Of a stretch of 64,000 nucleotides of DNA, positions 11,538-23,800 are shown one piece after another. The position numbers and the translations under genes are program-made. Source of the stretch: Cololabis saira (lineage: Eukaryota; Chordata; Actinopteri; Beloniformes; Belonidae); NCBI RefSeq assembly GCF_033807715.1, contig NC_084599.1, forward strand, positions 8,326,125 through 8,390,124. Direction: 5' to 3'. The stretch's first letter is position 1. Each line of letters opens with the position of its first letter. The notes under the pieces were generated by a model. The model was not told where the DNA came from. It worked only from the letters and a program-made list of their open reading frames with translations, and did not search any database.

Positions 11538-12066
11538 GACTATCTTTATTTCCCTACCGCATGCTTTACATCAAGAGCAACATTTTAGATACCAAAAAAC
11601 AAGAAGAAAATCCCTCACTCAACATGATGCAGCTATAACCGAAGGGGGAAGAGACTAAATAAATAATGTACATTTCCTCTACAAACTAAATAGACACAAT
11701 GCCCTGTGATTGATCAGTGACTGAATGACGGAAAACGTTTCACTTCATGGTCGTGAAGATCAATGAACAGGACAAAAGCAATTAACTAAATGGCTTCAAA
11801 CTGTCTTATACAGACCTATTGTTAGACGACATGACATGACATGATGTTATATTAACACATGGCCATTTTTTTCAATTACTTTTAGAAACATGGTATTGTT
11901 AGCCTTTCTTCTGTCAATCAAAAATCCAGTATAGTCACATATATGGGAATAACATTTAGTATCCAGTTTATATCATATATAAACTTAAATTGTATGGAAA
12001 CATTCGTTTTTACATTTCTGTGGTTTGATTCTATAATTTCCTCCTGCCAGACTCTTTTTCTTTTAC

Positions 12067-12620
12067 CTTTGATGTTTTATTGAAGGTTTGCAATATACAA
12101 ACAATGTACAACTATCAGTCATTTCAGTTCACAACCTGTGCAACATCAGCAGCACAGAGCACAGTCATGCATCATCATCAACAAGAAAATTAGAAAAATA
12201 GATAAATAAAACGGGAAAAAAGAAATACATAAAAGAAACAAAACTTTGGTGTGACAGACACCATAATATCTTGCATAAATTGAGAATTATATTTGTGACA
12301 GCTTAATGATTGAAAATCTCAGAATGGATATCCATCATTGATATACATTTCTTATTTGTAATGAACTTAAGAGACTTGAGATAATAATCAACTTCAATCA
12401 AAAACAACTTAAATAATGGAGAAGAGTTTTGGAATTTACATTTATGGATGTGAAATTTTCCTAATAAAATATAAAGATTGACAATAGTACATAACTTATT
12501 TTCTTTCAATTCAAAATAAGTAATAATATTCTTCCCTTCAATTTCGATTTAATGTGTTGTTTTACATAGTATATAGCTCTCAAGTTCTTTCTAAAATGTG
12601 CTGCTATATGAGCAACCATA
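12067..12620 (-). mobile_element. L1-type LINE 3' end, reverse orientation
   Basis: The minus strand encodes KCKFQNSSPLFKLFLIEVDY and SLKFITNKKCISMMDIHSE before a stop, the same ORF2 C-terminus as the copy ending at 4540. The untranslated tail runs to about 12067 (AATAAAACATC on the minus strand). The contiguous order here shows what the interrupted copy at 1975-4540 looked like before it was split. Confidence 0.7.
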
Positions 12621-12639
12621 AAACAAGTGAGTTACACTT

Positions 12640-13240
12640 TCAGGTTCAGTTTTATCCTCCTGCCTAAACTCTGAGAATCTCAGTTTAAAGTTTAAACTAT
12701 GACGCAGCGTAGTGTTGTATTTTCAGAGGCCACTAGGGGGCGCGCCGGCCCAGCGTGAGCAGCCTCGGCCTTCCCGCATGCAGGCCTGCAACTCCAGATC
12801 ATTTCTGCTTCCTACAAGACACAAACTGTCCATCACATTCTTCCGTGTTGATGTAATTGATCTTTGACAAGAGATTCACAGATTACACTGGATGGATGTT
12901 CTCGTGACGTGAACGTGCGTGTTACGCAAGTGTTAGATGAAATGTCTTACTAAATGACTAAGGTTAGACAGAGGTCAGTGTCTGTTAAAAAGAATCAACA
13001 TGCACACGAACATATGGAGCACATTTGGTCAAGGCGGTGTCTCCGTCTGAAGAACATAAAGTCTAAAACGTGCCGGGTTTAGAGATTTAAAAGCATTTTC
13101 GTTGTTGAAATGTTGCACAACAATTACATTTTTCAAAGGGTCCCTTGAAGTGTCCCGGTTTAAAACCTGTTTTTGATGGGGACATGAGTCTTTTCCATCA
13201 GTGAAAGCTATTTAAAGTAAATCTTCGTTCTACTCCAGCC
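12640..13240. other. Upstream flank of farp2, no discrete element recognised
   Basis: A GC-rich patch, GGGGGCGCGCCGGCCCAGCG, lies near 12735-12755, and the remainder is ordinary sequence. It may be part of the farp2 regulatory region by position. Confidence 0.3.
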
Positions 13241-13254
13241 TACAATAGCGTCCG

Positions 13255-13320
13255 CACCGTCGGCCAATGGGAGCGCTCCCGGGGCCGTCCCAGCCAATCA
13301 GCGCGCAGCGCGCTGCGCTC
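13255..13320 (+). promoter_or_regulatory. farp2: farp2 promoter with two CCAAT boxes
   Basis: CCAAT occurs at 13264-13268 (GGCCAATGGGAG) and 13294-13298 (AGCCAATCAGCG) in a GC-rich, CpG-containing block just above the first exon. No TATA box is seen, consistent with a CpG-type promoter for a broadly expressed gene. The transcription start is not determinable by eye and is placed near 13310-13330. Confidence 0.55.
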
Positions 13321-13407
13321 TCTGCCGGCCGCTGCGACCATGGACCGGAGCACCGACCCGCTCACACTTACTAACTTTTAGCGTCTGCTGTCACCTCCAG
13401 CAAAACG
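13315..13407 (+). other. farp2: farp2 exon 1, 5' untranslated
   Basis: The exon ends CAAAACG before GTGAGT at 13408, an excellent donor. The next usable acceptor in the right context is 14604, directly ahead of the start-codon exon. The 5' boundary is an estimate. It contains a short upstream open reading frame (13340-13381). Confidence 0.6.
13340..13381 (+). other. Upstream ORF in farp2 5' UTR
   Basis: An ATG in a strong initiation context (GCGACCATGG) opens a 13-codon frame reading MDRSTDPLTLTNF and ends at TAG (13379-13381), all within exon 1. If the transcript starts above it, scanning ribosomes would meet it before the main start at 14626, so it could reduce translation. It requires a transcription start above 13340. 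Confidence 0.5.
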
Positions 13408-13900
13408 GTGAGTTTCATACTATCTTCTAATAGATTTTCACATGTTACGTCGACGTGAATAGTTGTTGGTGGGTAAAAGTCAGTCAGTCAAGGATTTAAA
13501 TGTAGTCTCCTTGGTCGTCGGTATAGTTGCTTGATCGGAACTCTTGTTTCTTAAAATGAACTAAGTCTCCACTCGGCTATTTTATTTATTCATTATTTAT
13601 TAGTCTCTTATATGCAATTATTTTTAATTTGTTATCACCTTAAAATGTGGGTAAGAACAACATTCGCGTCTTATGGACCGCAGTTGGACCTACATGCAAC
13701 TCAATCCTAGAAAAAGGGGGGGGCGAATATAAAGTCGACGGGGTTTCGTTTCTTTTCCTAAATCCCGGTGAAGTTTCTGCAAGGTTTTATCCAGCTGATT
13801 GCTTTTGTAAAAGTCGGACATTAGTTTCACGCCAGTCGACCGTGCGACATGTGAACGAGGCTCTGCAGCCCACTCTCTGCTCAGCCAGCCTGCTGCTGAA

Positions 13901-14016
13901 GCATGATTTATGGTTCCGCGTTACACAGACGCAGAGGCTACGGCGCAGGGTACGCGGCGACCGCGTAGCCTATGCCGTAGCCTCTGCGTCGATGTAACGT
14001 GGAACCATAATTCAGG
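13901..14016. mobile_element. Foldback MITE family F2, copy b
   Basis: GATTTATGGTTCCGCGTTAC at the left pairs with GTAACGTGGAACCATAATTC at the right, with GCAGAGGCTACGGCG and its complement in between. It lies in farp2 intron 1, about 500 bp downstream of exon 1. Confidence 0.75.
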
Positions 14017-14087
14017 CTTTACAGCGAAAAATGCAAAACACCGAGTCCAACTGGTCTTCACTGGAAGTCAAACCCAAAACAATAAAC

Positions 14088-14160
14088 CTTTTGAGCCTCT
14101 GGAAGGAAATGGGCTTTTGCATTATTTTGAGGCTTTGCATGAATGTGTGGTCAAAATGTA
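14088..14160. repeat. Short local duplication S1, first copy
   Basis: The block CCTTTTGAGCCTCTGGAAGG through GCATGAATGTGTGGTC recurs with few changes at 14513-14582. The second copy abuts the acceptor of farp2 exon 2. Copy B of the D1 duplication lies between the two. Confidence 0.7.
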
Positions 14161-14492
14161 GAGCAACATGTATAAGGTGTCCATCTATTTTGCAAATAAA
14201 AAGTTTAAAAACTTTTTAAAAACCCAGCAGGCTTACATCTTGGAAGCAAAGTGTAGAAAAACCTAAATTAGACAGACAATTAAACTTAACTAAATAACAC
14301 TCTGTTTGTCTGATCATGATTGTTCTGAATGATGGTAGAAACGCTATAATATTAGACTACAGAACCATCTGTCTGATTAATTTAATCAAATATGAGCACT
14401 GGTAGGACGTCCCATTAAGCACAAATCATAAGGCAGCATGAAAAATAGCTAAGTCAGTGAACTCAGGTTCCACCATTGATTATTCTATTAAG
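14154..14492. repeat. Duplicated segment D1, copy B
   Basis: Direct-orientation partner of 11206-11537, diverging by scattered substitutions and a small insertion near 14190-14215. Located in farp2 intron 1. Confidence 0.8.
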
Positions 14493-14604
14493 AATAATAA
14501 ACAAAACAATTAACCTTTTGAGCCTCTGAAAGGAAATGGGTTTTTGCTTTATTTTGGTGCTTTTGCATGAATGTGTGGTCACTGGTCACTTGTTTGTCCT
14601 GCAG

Positions 14605-14826
14605 GAATCTGCAGCTGGGAGGAGAATGGGGGAGGTGGAGGGCTCGTACCGGGTCCTGCAGACCCCCGGGACGCGGCTGGGAGCCCAGTTCAACGCCGGG
14701 ATCAGCACCCTGGAACCGGGCCAGAGCCTGGGCGGCCCCGCGGGACCAGGGACCCGGGCCCACGGCCGGGGCCTGCAGATCCGCGTGCAGGGACTGGACG
14801 ACTCCCAGGAGTTCTTTGACATAGAT
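14605..14826 (+). CDS. farp2: farp2 exon 2, start codon and N-terminus
   Basis: The acceptor is TGTTTGTCCTGCAG (ends 14604) and the donor is GAT|GTAAGT. The start ATG at 14626 has A at -3 and G at +4. It encodes residues 1-67, a flexible FARP2-type N-terminus followed by the first FERM strand ([18 protein letters not shown]). Preceding in-frame codons belong to intron 1. Confidence 0.93.
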
Positions 14827-17800
14827 GTAAGTTTCAAGTGTTGCACGGCAGTGCCCCCCCCTCCTTAACCACCCTGGGATAAACACGCTGGTTGCTGCAC
14901 AGCAGGCTGCATGGCATCTTGCTGCCTTGAGTTACCCAGCCTGCGTGACTTGTGTTGGCGACAGCTGCCAGATGGCGTTGGTGTTGAAATCCCTTCTTAC
15001 TTAAGGCTTCTTATTTGGGCAACTTAGTGGAACTCGTCCGGTCCGGGAACTTTTTAAGTTTCTTGGCTGTGATTTCTTCTCAGGGCATCAATAACATAAT
15101 TAGTAGTGGCAGATTTCCTGTCCGCCCACACCTTCAACCTGCATTTGTCAACACGGTGGCAGATTGCTGTTTCTGTTATGATTTTCCTATTAGAATACAT
15201 TTTTGTAAGAGGCAGAGTGACTTATGCTCAAATTTCAAATTCAAATTTTAGTATTTTAGAGCCCAAAGTTGTTTTTTCCCCTTTTTTTCATTCCATGGCA
15301 ACTCTATCAGCAGAGGGTTTAAACATACTTCTATCAAATCAAACTTGAATTTATATAACACTTGTTGCAGCACATAGAGCTGCATTTTCGGCTGCATGCA
15401 GTTGCACTGCTTTCCCTTTCTCTCCTTGCCAAGTTGCAGCAGGAGTCAATCAGCAGACAAATAGGAAGCAATAAGGAAACTAGTATATCAGAGCACGTTT
15501 CCTGTCATTTCCTGTTGAGAGAAGAATATCTAAGTGGACAGATTAAATACCCAGTTCTTTTGGCTGATAGATAGATGGAGAAGAGCAGGAGTGGACCTGG
15601 CAGCTTTTAGTTGTTTAGAATAGGTAGTGTATTTATATTGCCCTATATCTGTGCTAAGTCCTCGTGTAGTCACAACAATAACCGTTCTGGCAGATGCAGT
15701 TTGGGAGCACTGCTGAGACAGACCGTTCATAATCTTATGCACCATATGTTGTTTCAGAGTCTTAAGCTAATAGACTGTGACGGATACAAGTTAGATATTT
15801 TGTGGATGTGGGTCTGTGTGTTATTGAGGCTGCAGGAAAAAGAGCCTTACGTTTGTATTCATTTTTCTTTTTAGTCGAGGAGCAAAAAAAACAATCTGTT
15901 GAGGTTCTTTAGTCAGTGACACCTGGATTTGTGCAGATGAGTACAGCGCCGCTCTGCACACGGTGTTGCTCGGAGGTGGCTGACATAAATGCATGGATGC
16001 AGAAGAATAATGGGCGTCTTGTTGTAAAGCAGACTGCAGTTAGGCAAGAACAAAGAGCCGTCTTAGCGGCTCTGTTGTTCATCAACAATTCTTCATAATT
16101 CTATTAATTCATTCTGAGGAGCAGTGGGTTAAAGAGAAAACAGCGTTTTATCTTCGTGCACGGCGTGGCTGCTCGGCTCTGCTCCCCGATGCATTCACTC
16201 ACTGGCGTTGTGCTTCGTTTTCAACCACAAGAGCTTCTTGACCAAACAAGAAGAAACAAATCAAAGTGAAATGCATCAGGCAAAATAACCTCCTGTCCTT
16301 GTGGTTTCTTTTAACTTGATATAGCTAACTGTAGGTGTAGGTTTGTTTTTTTCCTCTCTTACTGAGGTTCTATGTAAATATAGAGGCAAGATTGCAATGT
16401 GTAATGTTAGCAGTGGTTGTGGCCTGTAAGTAGCTGCCTTCCCCTCGCTGTGGTTTTTCTGTTGCTCAGATACCCAAATATCTTTTATTCTACGTTGGGG
16501 GGGGGGGATGTGCAATCATCCTCCGCTACTAGCATTTACTGCCACTTTCATATTATTCACATTGAATAATCTGCATACTTAAAAACACAAACTGAGGGAG
16601 GCTTAGCCCCTGTATTTATTTCTCTTCTGGTTTTATAAAGCATTTAATTTTGAAATGCATTTAGCTATTTGACAGTGGTGACTGGGTCTCGTGGTTTCAA
16701 AAAGAAACAAACTGTTTTAAAGGGTTGCAACTGAAGTGCGACAAATCAGATCACAGAGCCTGTACTTTGATCTGTTGGCCTTCATGTGCAGCACAGTTAC
16801 CTGACATGGCTCATCTAACAGACATTTGCCTGCATGGCTCTGGTCCACGGACTCCTCCCACCGGCAGCACAGGAGAAAGCTCAGCCTTGTGGTTTCTGGA
16901 CGGGGAGGAAGGCCCATCAGGGCAGGGAAACACAGGCTTCTTTTATCCACCACAGCCGGCCCCTTCGCTGGCCTTAACTTCCAGCTCCAAACTTTGCTCA
17001 AAAGCTGAGGGTGGGATGTGAAACCTAGCTGTGTGAAAATGCGGCCCGGGCCCCGGGGTGGGAGGAAGTCGGGCAGGCTTTGCCCCGTAGTCTTAGCAAA
17101 CAAGCGCATAAATAGCACGTTTGACAACAAAAGTGGGGGGGGGAGAGGGGACGGGGGTGAGAGAGGGGGACAGTTCCTAGTGTTTAAAGAACAGTTCAGA
17201 GGGAGCAGTCATAGCCAATGCAAAGTTTGAGGTGGGGGAGGGGGACACCCTCGGCAGTGAAGCATTGCTGAAAGTTTGGCCCAGGAATTTCAGCTGGTGT
17301 CCCGTTGCAGGAATCACTTAGATTCTTTTGTCAGAGCCAAATAATGGCGCTTGTGTGTGAGTAAATGTTAATATGTTGTTGCTGCTTCCGATTGAGCTGC
17401 TCATACGGTTTGTGTCGGCCACAAGCGGCATGAAAAGATGTCATTTGTAAAAGGCTTTTAAAAGACACAGCGGTCTGAGCTGAAGTGGTCCTAAAGAGAC
17501 ATCCTAGTTTATTGTGATTGATGCTGATCAAACTGAGAATTGTGTGCATACAAACGGTAAAAAGTCAGTGTTGTGGGATCCTCTTTGTCTGCGTCGTCAC
17601 CCTTAGGGCTCTTTCATACAAGATTAAAAGGCCCAGTTTGTTGGTCGCATAGCGCACAGCTGCCGTATCACAATACGGTGATAATTTTTATTATTATTAC
17701 TCGCCCTTCGATTCAGACATCGAAGGGCCTTTTTGTGTATTGATGCATGCCTTCACATGTTTAGTTTTTTTTCCTAGCGCAAAATAAGCTTGCAATGTTT

Positions 17801-20800
17801 TCATTGCTTGGTCCATTTTCAAATAGTCATCTTTTTTTTCTGCACATGGTTACGCCTCATTTCCCACGTGTGTTTTGTTTGGGGGATTCAAGGACTAGTC
17901 TGGATGCCGAGTTGCCCTCAGATCCTGGAGAGTGTAACCGTTCATCTGCGATCAATCACATACAGAACTGTCTCAGAAAATTAGAATATTGTGATAAAGT
18001 TCTTTATTTTCTGTAATGCAATTCAAAAAATTTTAAAAAAAAAACTAAAATGTCATACATTCTGGATCATTACAAATCAACTGAAATATTGCAAGCCTTT
18101 TATTTTAATATTGCTGATTATAGTTTACAGTTTAAGATTCCCAGAATATTCAAATTTTTTTAGATAGGATATTTGAGTTTTCTTAAGCTGTAAACCATGA
18201 TCAGCAATATTAAAATAAAAAAAGGCTTGTAATATTTCAGTTGATTTGTAATGAATCCAGAATGTATGACATTTTTGTTTTTGTGATTGCATTACAGAAA
18301 ATCATAATATTCTAATTTTATGAGACAGTCCTGTATAGTAACACGCACGGGGAAATAACTTTTTAAGACTAAGTTCTTTAATCCGACCTGACCAATGATC
18401 AACCAACTCTGAAAATCATGTAATCTGGAATGAGCTCTAGACGCGTGTATGCAGCTCCTGTGACTGCTCCCTTCGGCGGCTCAGCCGCACATACACTTGG
18501 AATTCCACCTCTGCACTTGCTCACAGGATGCAGATGTTCAACAAAGCCGCCTCAGTCCTACCGTGAGCGGGCAGCGTGTAAAGGGCCATAGGTGGAGATA
18601 TATAGCAGTTTACAGGATAGTGTAGTCGTCCAGGGCAGCACTATGGTCTCGCCATCTTTGCATGTGGGCAAATTTGTTGGTACCCTCCCAGTAAGAAAGA
18701 AAATGCCACAGTGATCTCTGAAATAACTTGAAACTGAAAGTAGTACATTATCATTTGGTGAAAATTGGCTAATAGAAATCAGACTTCACTTTAAAACTGT
18801 GGTTAAAACAAACGCTGATGAAACGGGTCTCAGCAGATTATTTTGGTGCCCTCAGCTTAATGTTTTGCTGCACAACAATTTGAGGCAAACACAAAATCAG
18901 AGGAACTTTCACCCAGACGTCTGCACCTGTAGACGGGTATTTTGTTTCACTCCTGAGCAAACTGCCCCAGCTGTCTCAGGGTTGAAGGGTTTCTTCCCCA
19001 GACTCCATGTTTCAGCTCTTTATAAAGATGTTCAGTAAGATTTAGACTGATAGGAAACTTCAGAATAGTCCAATGTTTTGTTCTTAGTCATTCAATGGTG
19101 TTTTCATTTGTGGGTTTCGGTAATTAACCTGTTTGGAGGACCCATAACCTGCAACTGAGACCGAGCTTTCTGACACCAGATTGCCTTGATAGTGTTCAGT
19201 TTTCACTGTACCTGCACAGATTGAAGACCAGATGTACCAGAGGCAGCCAAGCGGCTCCAGAACATGGCCGAGCCTCTTCCACGTTTCACAGGAAATAGCT
19301 ACAGACGTCTTGTCTCTGAATGCTTAATTTTGCATCTGTGAACACAGAGCTGATGTGATTTAAGTTCAGTTTTAATTCACAATTTAGTGGGAATATCAGA
19401 TTTTCATTTTAAGCTTCAAGTTATTTCAGTGACTGTTTTCATTCTTTATTAGAGGGGTACCAGTAATGTTGTCTGTAGATGGACAGAGGACTTGTGCTTC
19501 TGGTTTATGTACATCCATACGTCCTTTTATTCATGACTACAACACTGTGGCTGCAAAGTGCCTGTCTTTATTCAATAGGGCTTAAAATCTGTGTCCTGCT
19601 TAGTGCTGATCTGGATGGTGTTGGTTATCTGATTCCTTAAGTGGGCTGGGAGTAATTAGCTTTCAGCTAAACTTTATTTATTCGTTTTTTTATATCAGTA
19701 ATCTGTTTTGGTGGTCAGTATGAGGGTGGAAGGCATCTGGATGTGACCTGAGCAGAAGTGTGCCCAGTGTAATTGTCCTCCAGGTGTACTGGGTTACACA
19801 CAGGTGACCCGAGCAGAAGGCACACTGTAAAACACATTAAACCTAATTACCGGCAATTTGTGTTCATCTGCCAACTAATACTGTTGCCAACTGCCTGCAG
19901 TTGTTGCTCTGAGAGCATCTATTCTTTAGCATGAAGCTGGTACCGAGGAGCCTTGAAAACATCTCAATCCTGAAAGTGGCTGCAGATGTGCAGCGCTTTG
20001 ACGATTTATATTAGCGGGGGAAGCGTTCTGGTTAGACAACGTGAGCGATCTACATCCTACAGTGGAAAATACAAGCCCAAACACACCACTGCTGTCAGTT
20101 AGAGTTTCCTGCAGAGATCGGTGTCATTCAGTAGGTTTAAACCACGCTGAGCCTGTCTTGCAGGCTCTACCCAACCCTTGATTTGAATTATGTCTATGTC
20201 TTTTTTGCCACTCTTTTATTCTGTGGATCTAAAACAACAAGGCAGTCCTCCCCCACCACTGTTGTCTTTTAAAACTCCTACTTGTATTTGAGCACCCGTA
20301 CCATGTGTGTGTGTATATATACACACATTCACACACACAAGTGGGAGATTTCCTCCCAGAGAAACATCTGTGTCTCAATCCCCGCTGCGTTGGGAGCTTG
20401 ATTGTCTGACCTACTGGCCTGCCTTAATTCTGGTGTTAGAGATCAGACTGTAGGCCAAGCCACGAGTTGGGTGTGACCAACTCCACTTTATCTCCGTGTC
20501 TCATCACACATGTACCATATTTTCCACATTAGAAAGGCGCACCTTCAATGAATGATGTATTTTAAAACTTTTTTCCATATATAAGGCGCACCGCATTATA
20601 AGGCGCACTAAATATCTGGTAAAATACCGTACTATAGTGGCTGGAGTTGAGTTACGTATCTACCTGATGGAGCTGCGCTACAGGAAATGCTACAAAATTC
20701 TACAGCAAATCCCAAAAAAAAACAAAAAGAAAAGTACCATATGTCAAACTTTATTAACAAAATAAAAACCAGCTTTGCTCCGTCTGGTCAAAGTCGCCAT

Positions 20801-23800
20801 TATGCGAGTCAGCGTTGCTGCTGTTGTCTTGAACGTCTGTGACGATTCCTGACGTTTTTAGCGCCGTTACTTCGGCGACACCAACTACATTACCCACAAT
20901 CCCCCTGACTACAGTAACAGAAATTACCGTAATGATCATATATAAGGCGCACTGCCGGTTTTTGAGAAAATTAAAGGCTTTTAGGTGGGCCTTATAGTGC
21001 GGGAAATACGGTACTTGAAAATGAAATGCCACATACACGTTTTGGCAGCAATCTCTTTTTTTCTTTTTGTTTGTTTTTTGTTTTTTTCTTCTTTGTAAAT
21101 GACAAGCAGAATAAGGTTTCATATTACAAAATTACAATCAAAAGCACCTATTTGATGGTTATATTTGACAGATGTAGCAACAAAACCACTGTTTTTCAAC
21201 CCGTTAATTATATTGACCACAGAAATTATTTTCTTTTTTAACTGTTTAAAAAAAAAAAAAAAATCTCAGCAGTTCCTCAAAGCCCAGGCTTTCAATCTTC
21301 CCTTTGTAATCTGAATGATGGGCCAATTAGACTCACTATATCCCCATCAGAACAGTTCAATAACTATAAAATAAGGAACTTCAGTCAGATGGAGCCCACT
21401 CATTTTATTAAAACTGCCAAGATTCCATTCCAAGTGTCAGTGTGTCATTTAGGATAATGAAAAGGCATATGCAGTTTAGATTTATGATTTTGTTGCACTA
21501 GTTTGCAAAGAAACTGCACCTAAAACCACAAAGCCTAAAATCCACCTGTGATTTTTAAAAGAATGAGCGCTATGTTGAGTTATTCATGAATGCATTTCCT
21601 TGTTGACTTAATTAAATATGTATTTACTTATTTTAAAGTTGTGTATTGTATAAAACTCAGACTTCCTTGAAAGTACAGTGGTAGCAAGTGTCACAAACGC
21701 AGGTGGGCGGTCTCTCCTTTTTCTTTACTTCAAATGTCTCATTTTTGTTGGCTTTCATGAAATTATCCACGTCACTGCTTTCAGAAGCAATCTTGTGTTG
21801 TCTTTCCTTCAAAAATAACGAGATGCACTCTGAGCTCCCATTATAGCCATTAACCTTTCCTGCACCAGCATACACTTGGCTGCCTTCGTTAAAAAAAATC
21901 ATTTTTGGGTGTTGGCAATCATTATCATTGCATCTTTAATTTCTTCGGAGGTTTTTACAGACTTGGTGGTTCCTCCCTCTCACTTGAATAGCAGCGTTCA
22001 GAGCTGACAAAAATAAAGTCCCGATTTTTTTTTTTTTTTTTCTTTCTTTTTTTTTTCTGAAAACCCGATTTTAGATTTTTTTGGAAAAACTACAAAAGAC
22101 AATGGAATAAATTGTTTCAAATATTTTATCTTTATTTTTAAAGAAAAATAGCAAACAAATTTCCCTATTGGGAATGAAGTGCAATTGAAAGATACTGTAA
22201 ATCCTCCTTGAGTTTAGTGACAACATTTACAATTTCCTGACCAAACAAAGATGACTAGACGAGCTCTGTCTGTAATGCAGCCAGCTGCAAAAAAGGAAAA
22301 TCCATTTTTCTTTTTTTTAACATCGTCTTGATTAATAAAGCCGATTTAGATTTAAAATCGATTAATCGCACAGCCCTAGATAGTGGATATGAATGAGAAG
22401 AGAAGGCTGTACATCCTCTCCTTCCTACGGCGCACCCAGCCAGCTCTGAATAAACAGCTCTCCACCACCCAGGCCTTGATAAAAGTACCTGGCCCAGATT
22501 GTTACACGCCGTGTGGCCAGATATCTGCTTTGAAAACACAAGTGCCAAGTCTGAAACAAAAAAAGTGTTATGTGAGATTACGGGGGAAAACCCGTGGGGG
22601 GGGGGATCAAAAAGAAGAACATGTAATGGAAACGCCTATATTTAACCAAAAAACCTGCCAAATATTGCAAAAACCTGTTTACACATCTACAAGGTGGTTT
22701 TTCAGATGGGTCAATAATCCAGTTTATCGTAAAAGTGTAATGGACTCTTCTTTTTCCCCACATTTTCTACATCTCCGGCAGCACTGAACGTGACTGTCAA
22801 TCTAAAGTCTTCAGTCTAGTTACCAGCTGTCTTTGGCCTCACTAATGTGATGTGGTTGTGCTATAACCCGACTTAATCATCATGCATTACGCAAGGGCTT
22901 TGCCTCTGAATAATCATCTGCTGTGTGTGTGGGTGTGTGTGTTGTGGGTGTGTGTTTGTTGTGGGTGTGAGAGAGAGAGGGAGAGCTAGCTAGCTCTGCA
23001 ACAGTACCCTTTGGTCACAAATCCAGTTTCTGCTTTTGCAGAAAACTATAATGGAAGTCAACATATGGACACATAAGGGCATCATCCGAATCCTCATTCA
23101 GGGATGTAGCATTTAAAAAAAAACAAAAGCCAAGGATGGGATTTCTTAACGTATCACCTCATTTAGAGTGTTAGTCATCGGAGATAAAAGTGTTAAAACC
23201 ACTCCTTGAAAGAGACCTTTACGGAAATGAATCACAAGTGATAAACTGAAATAACAATGGGGAGAGAAAAAGTTCAGACACCAGTGATCTTTATCGCCAG
23301 TGGTGGGAAAGAGGGCTGAAGAGTTTATGACCCGGACTGGACAAAGGGCAGGCGGCAGGTCCTGCAGGATTCATGAGCCGTCTGGACGTGGAACCGGGAT
23401 CGCAGGAGATGCGTAGCAGCAGAAAATCATTTTATACAAATGAGTCTGAATTAGGGTTGTCACGATACCAAATTTCTGTTTCGATACCGATACCAATATG
23501 TATTTCGATACTTTTCGATACTTTTCGATACTTTTTGTAAAAAGGTGGAACACTCTCAAATGTCAATATTTTCCTTTATTTTAAAGCAGACTTTGGGAAC
23601 AATAACAACAATGAATAAAATAAATAATTGGCATGGGATATTAAAATGTTCAAACCTTTAGAACAGTGTGAACAAGTAAAATAAAGCAATGCCATTCAAA
23701 TTAAAGTCACCATGTTAAATAAAATACTGTAGCAGCAAAAACTCCTGTTTCTGAGTGGGTGGTGTCACCCTCTCTGAGCCAGGAGCACTAGTCTTCTGTA

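Noticed and set aside
17690..17725. Stem-loop plus T tract resembling a bacterial terminator, considered as sign of contamination or transfer
   Set aside because: The flanks are ordinary fish intron and no bacterial gene is nearby; chance or repeat origin is simpler.
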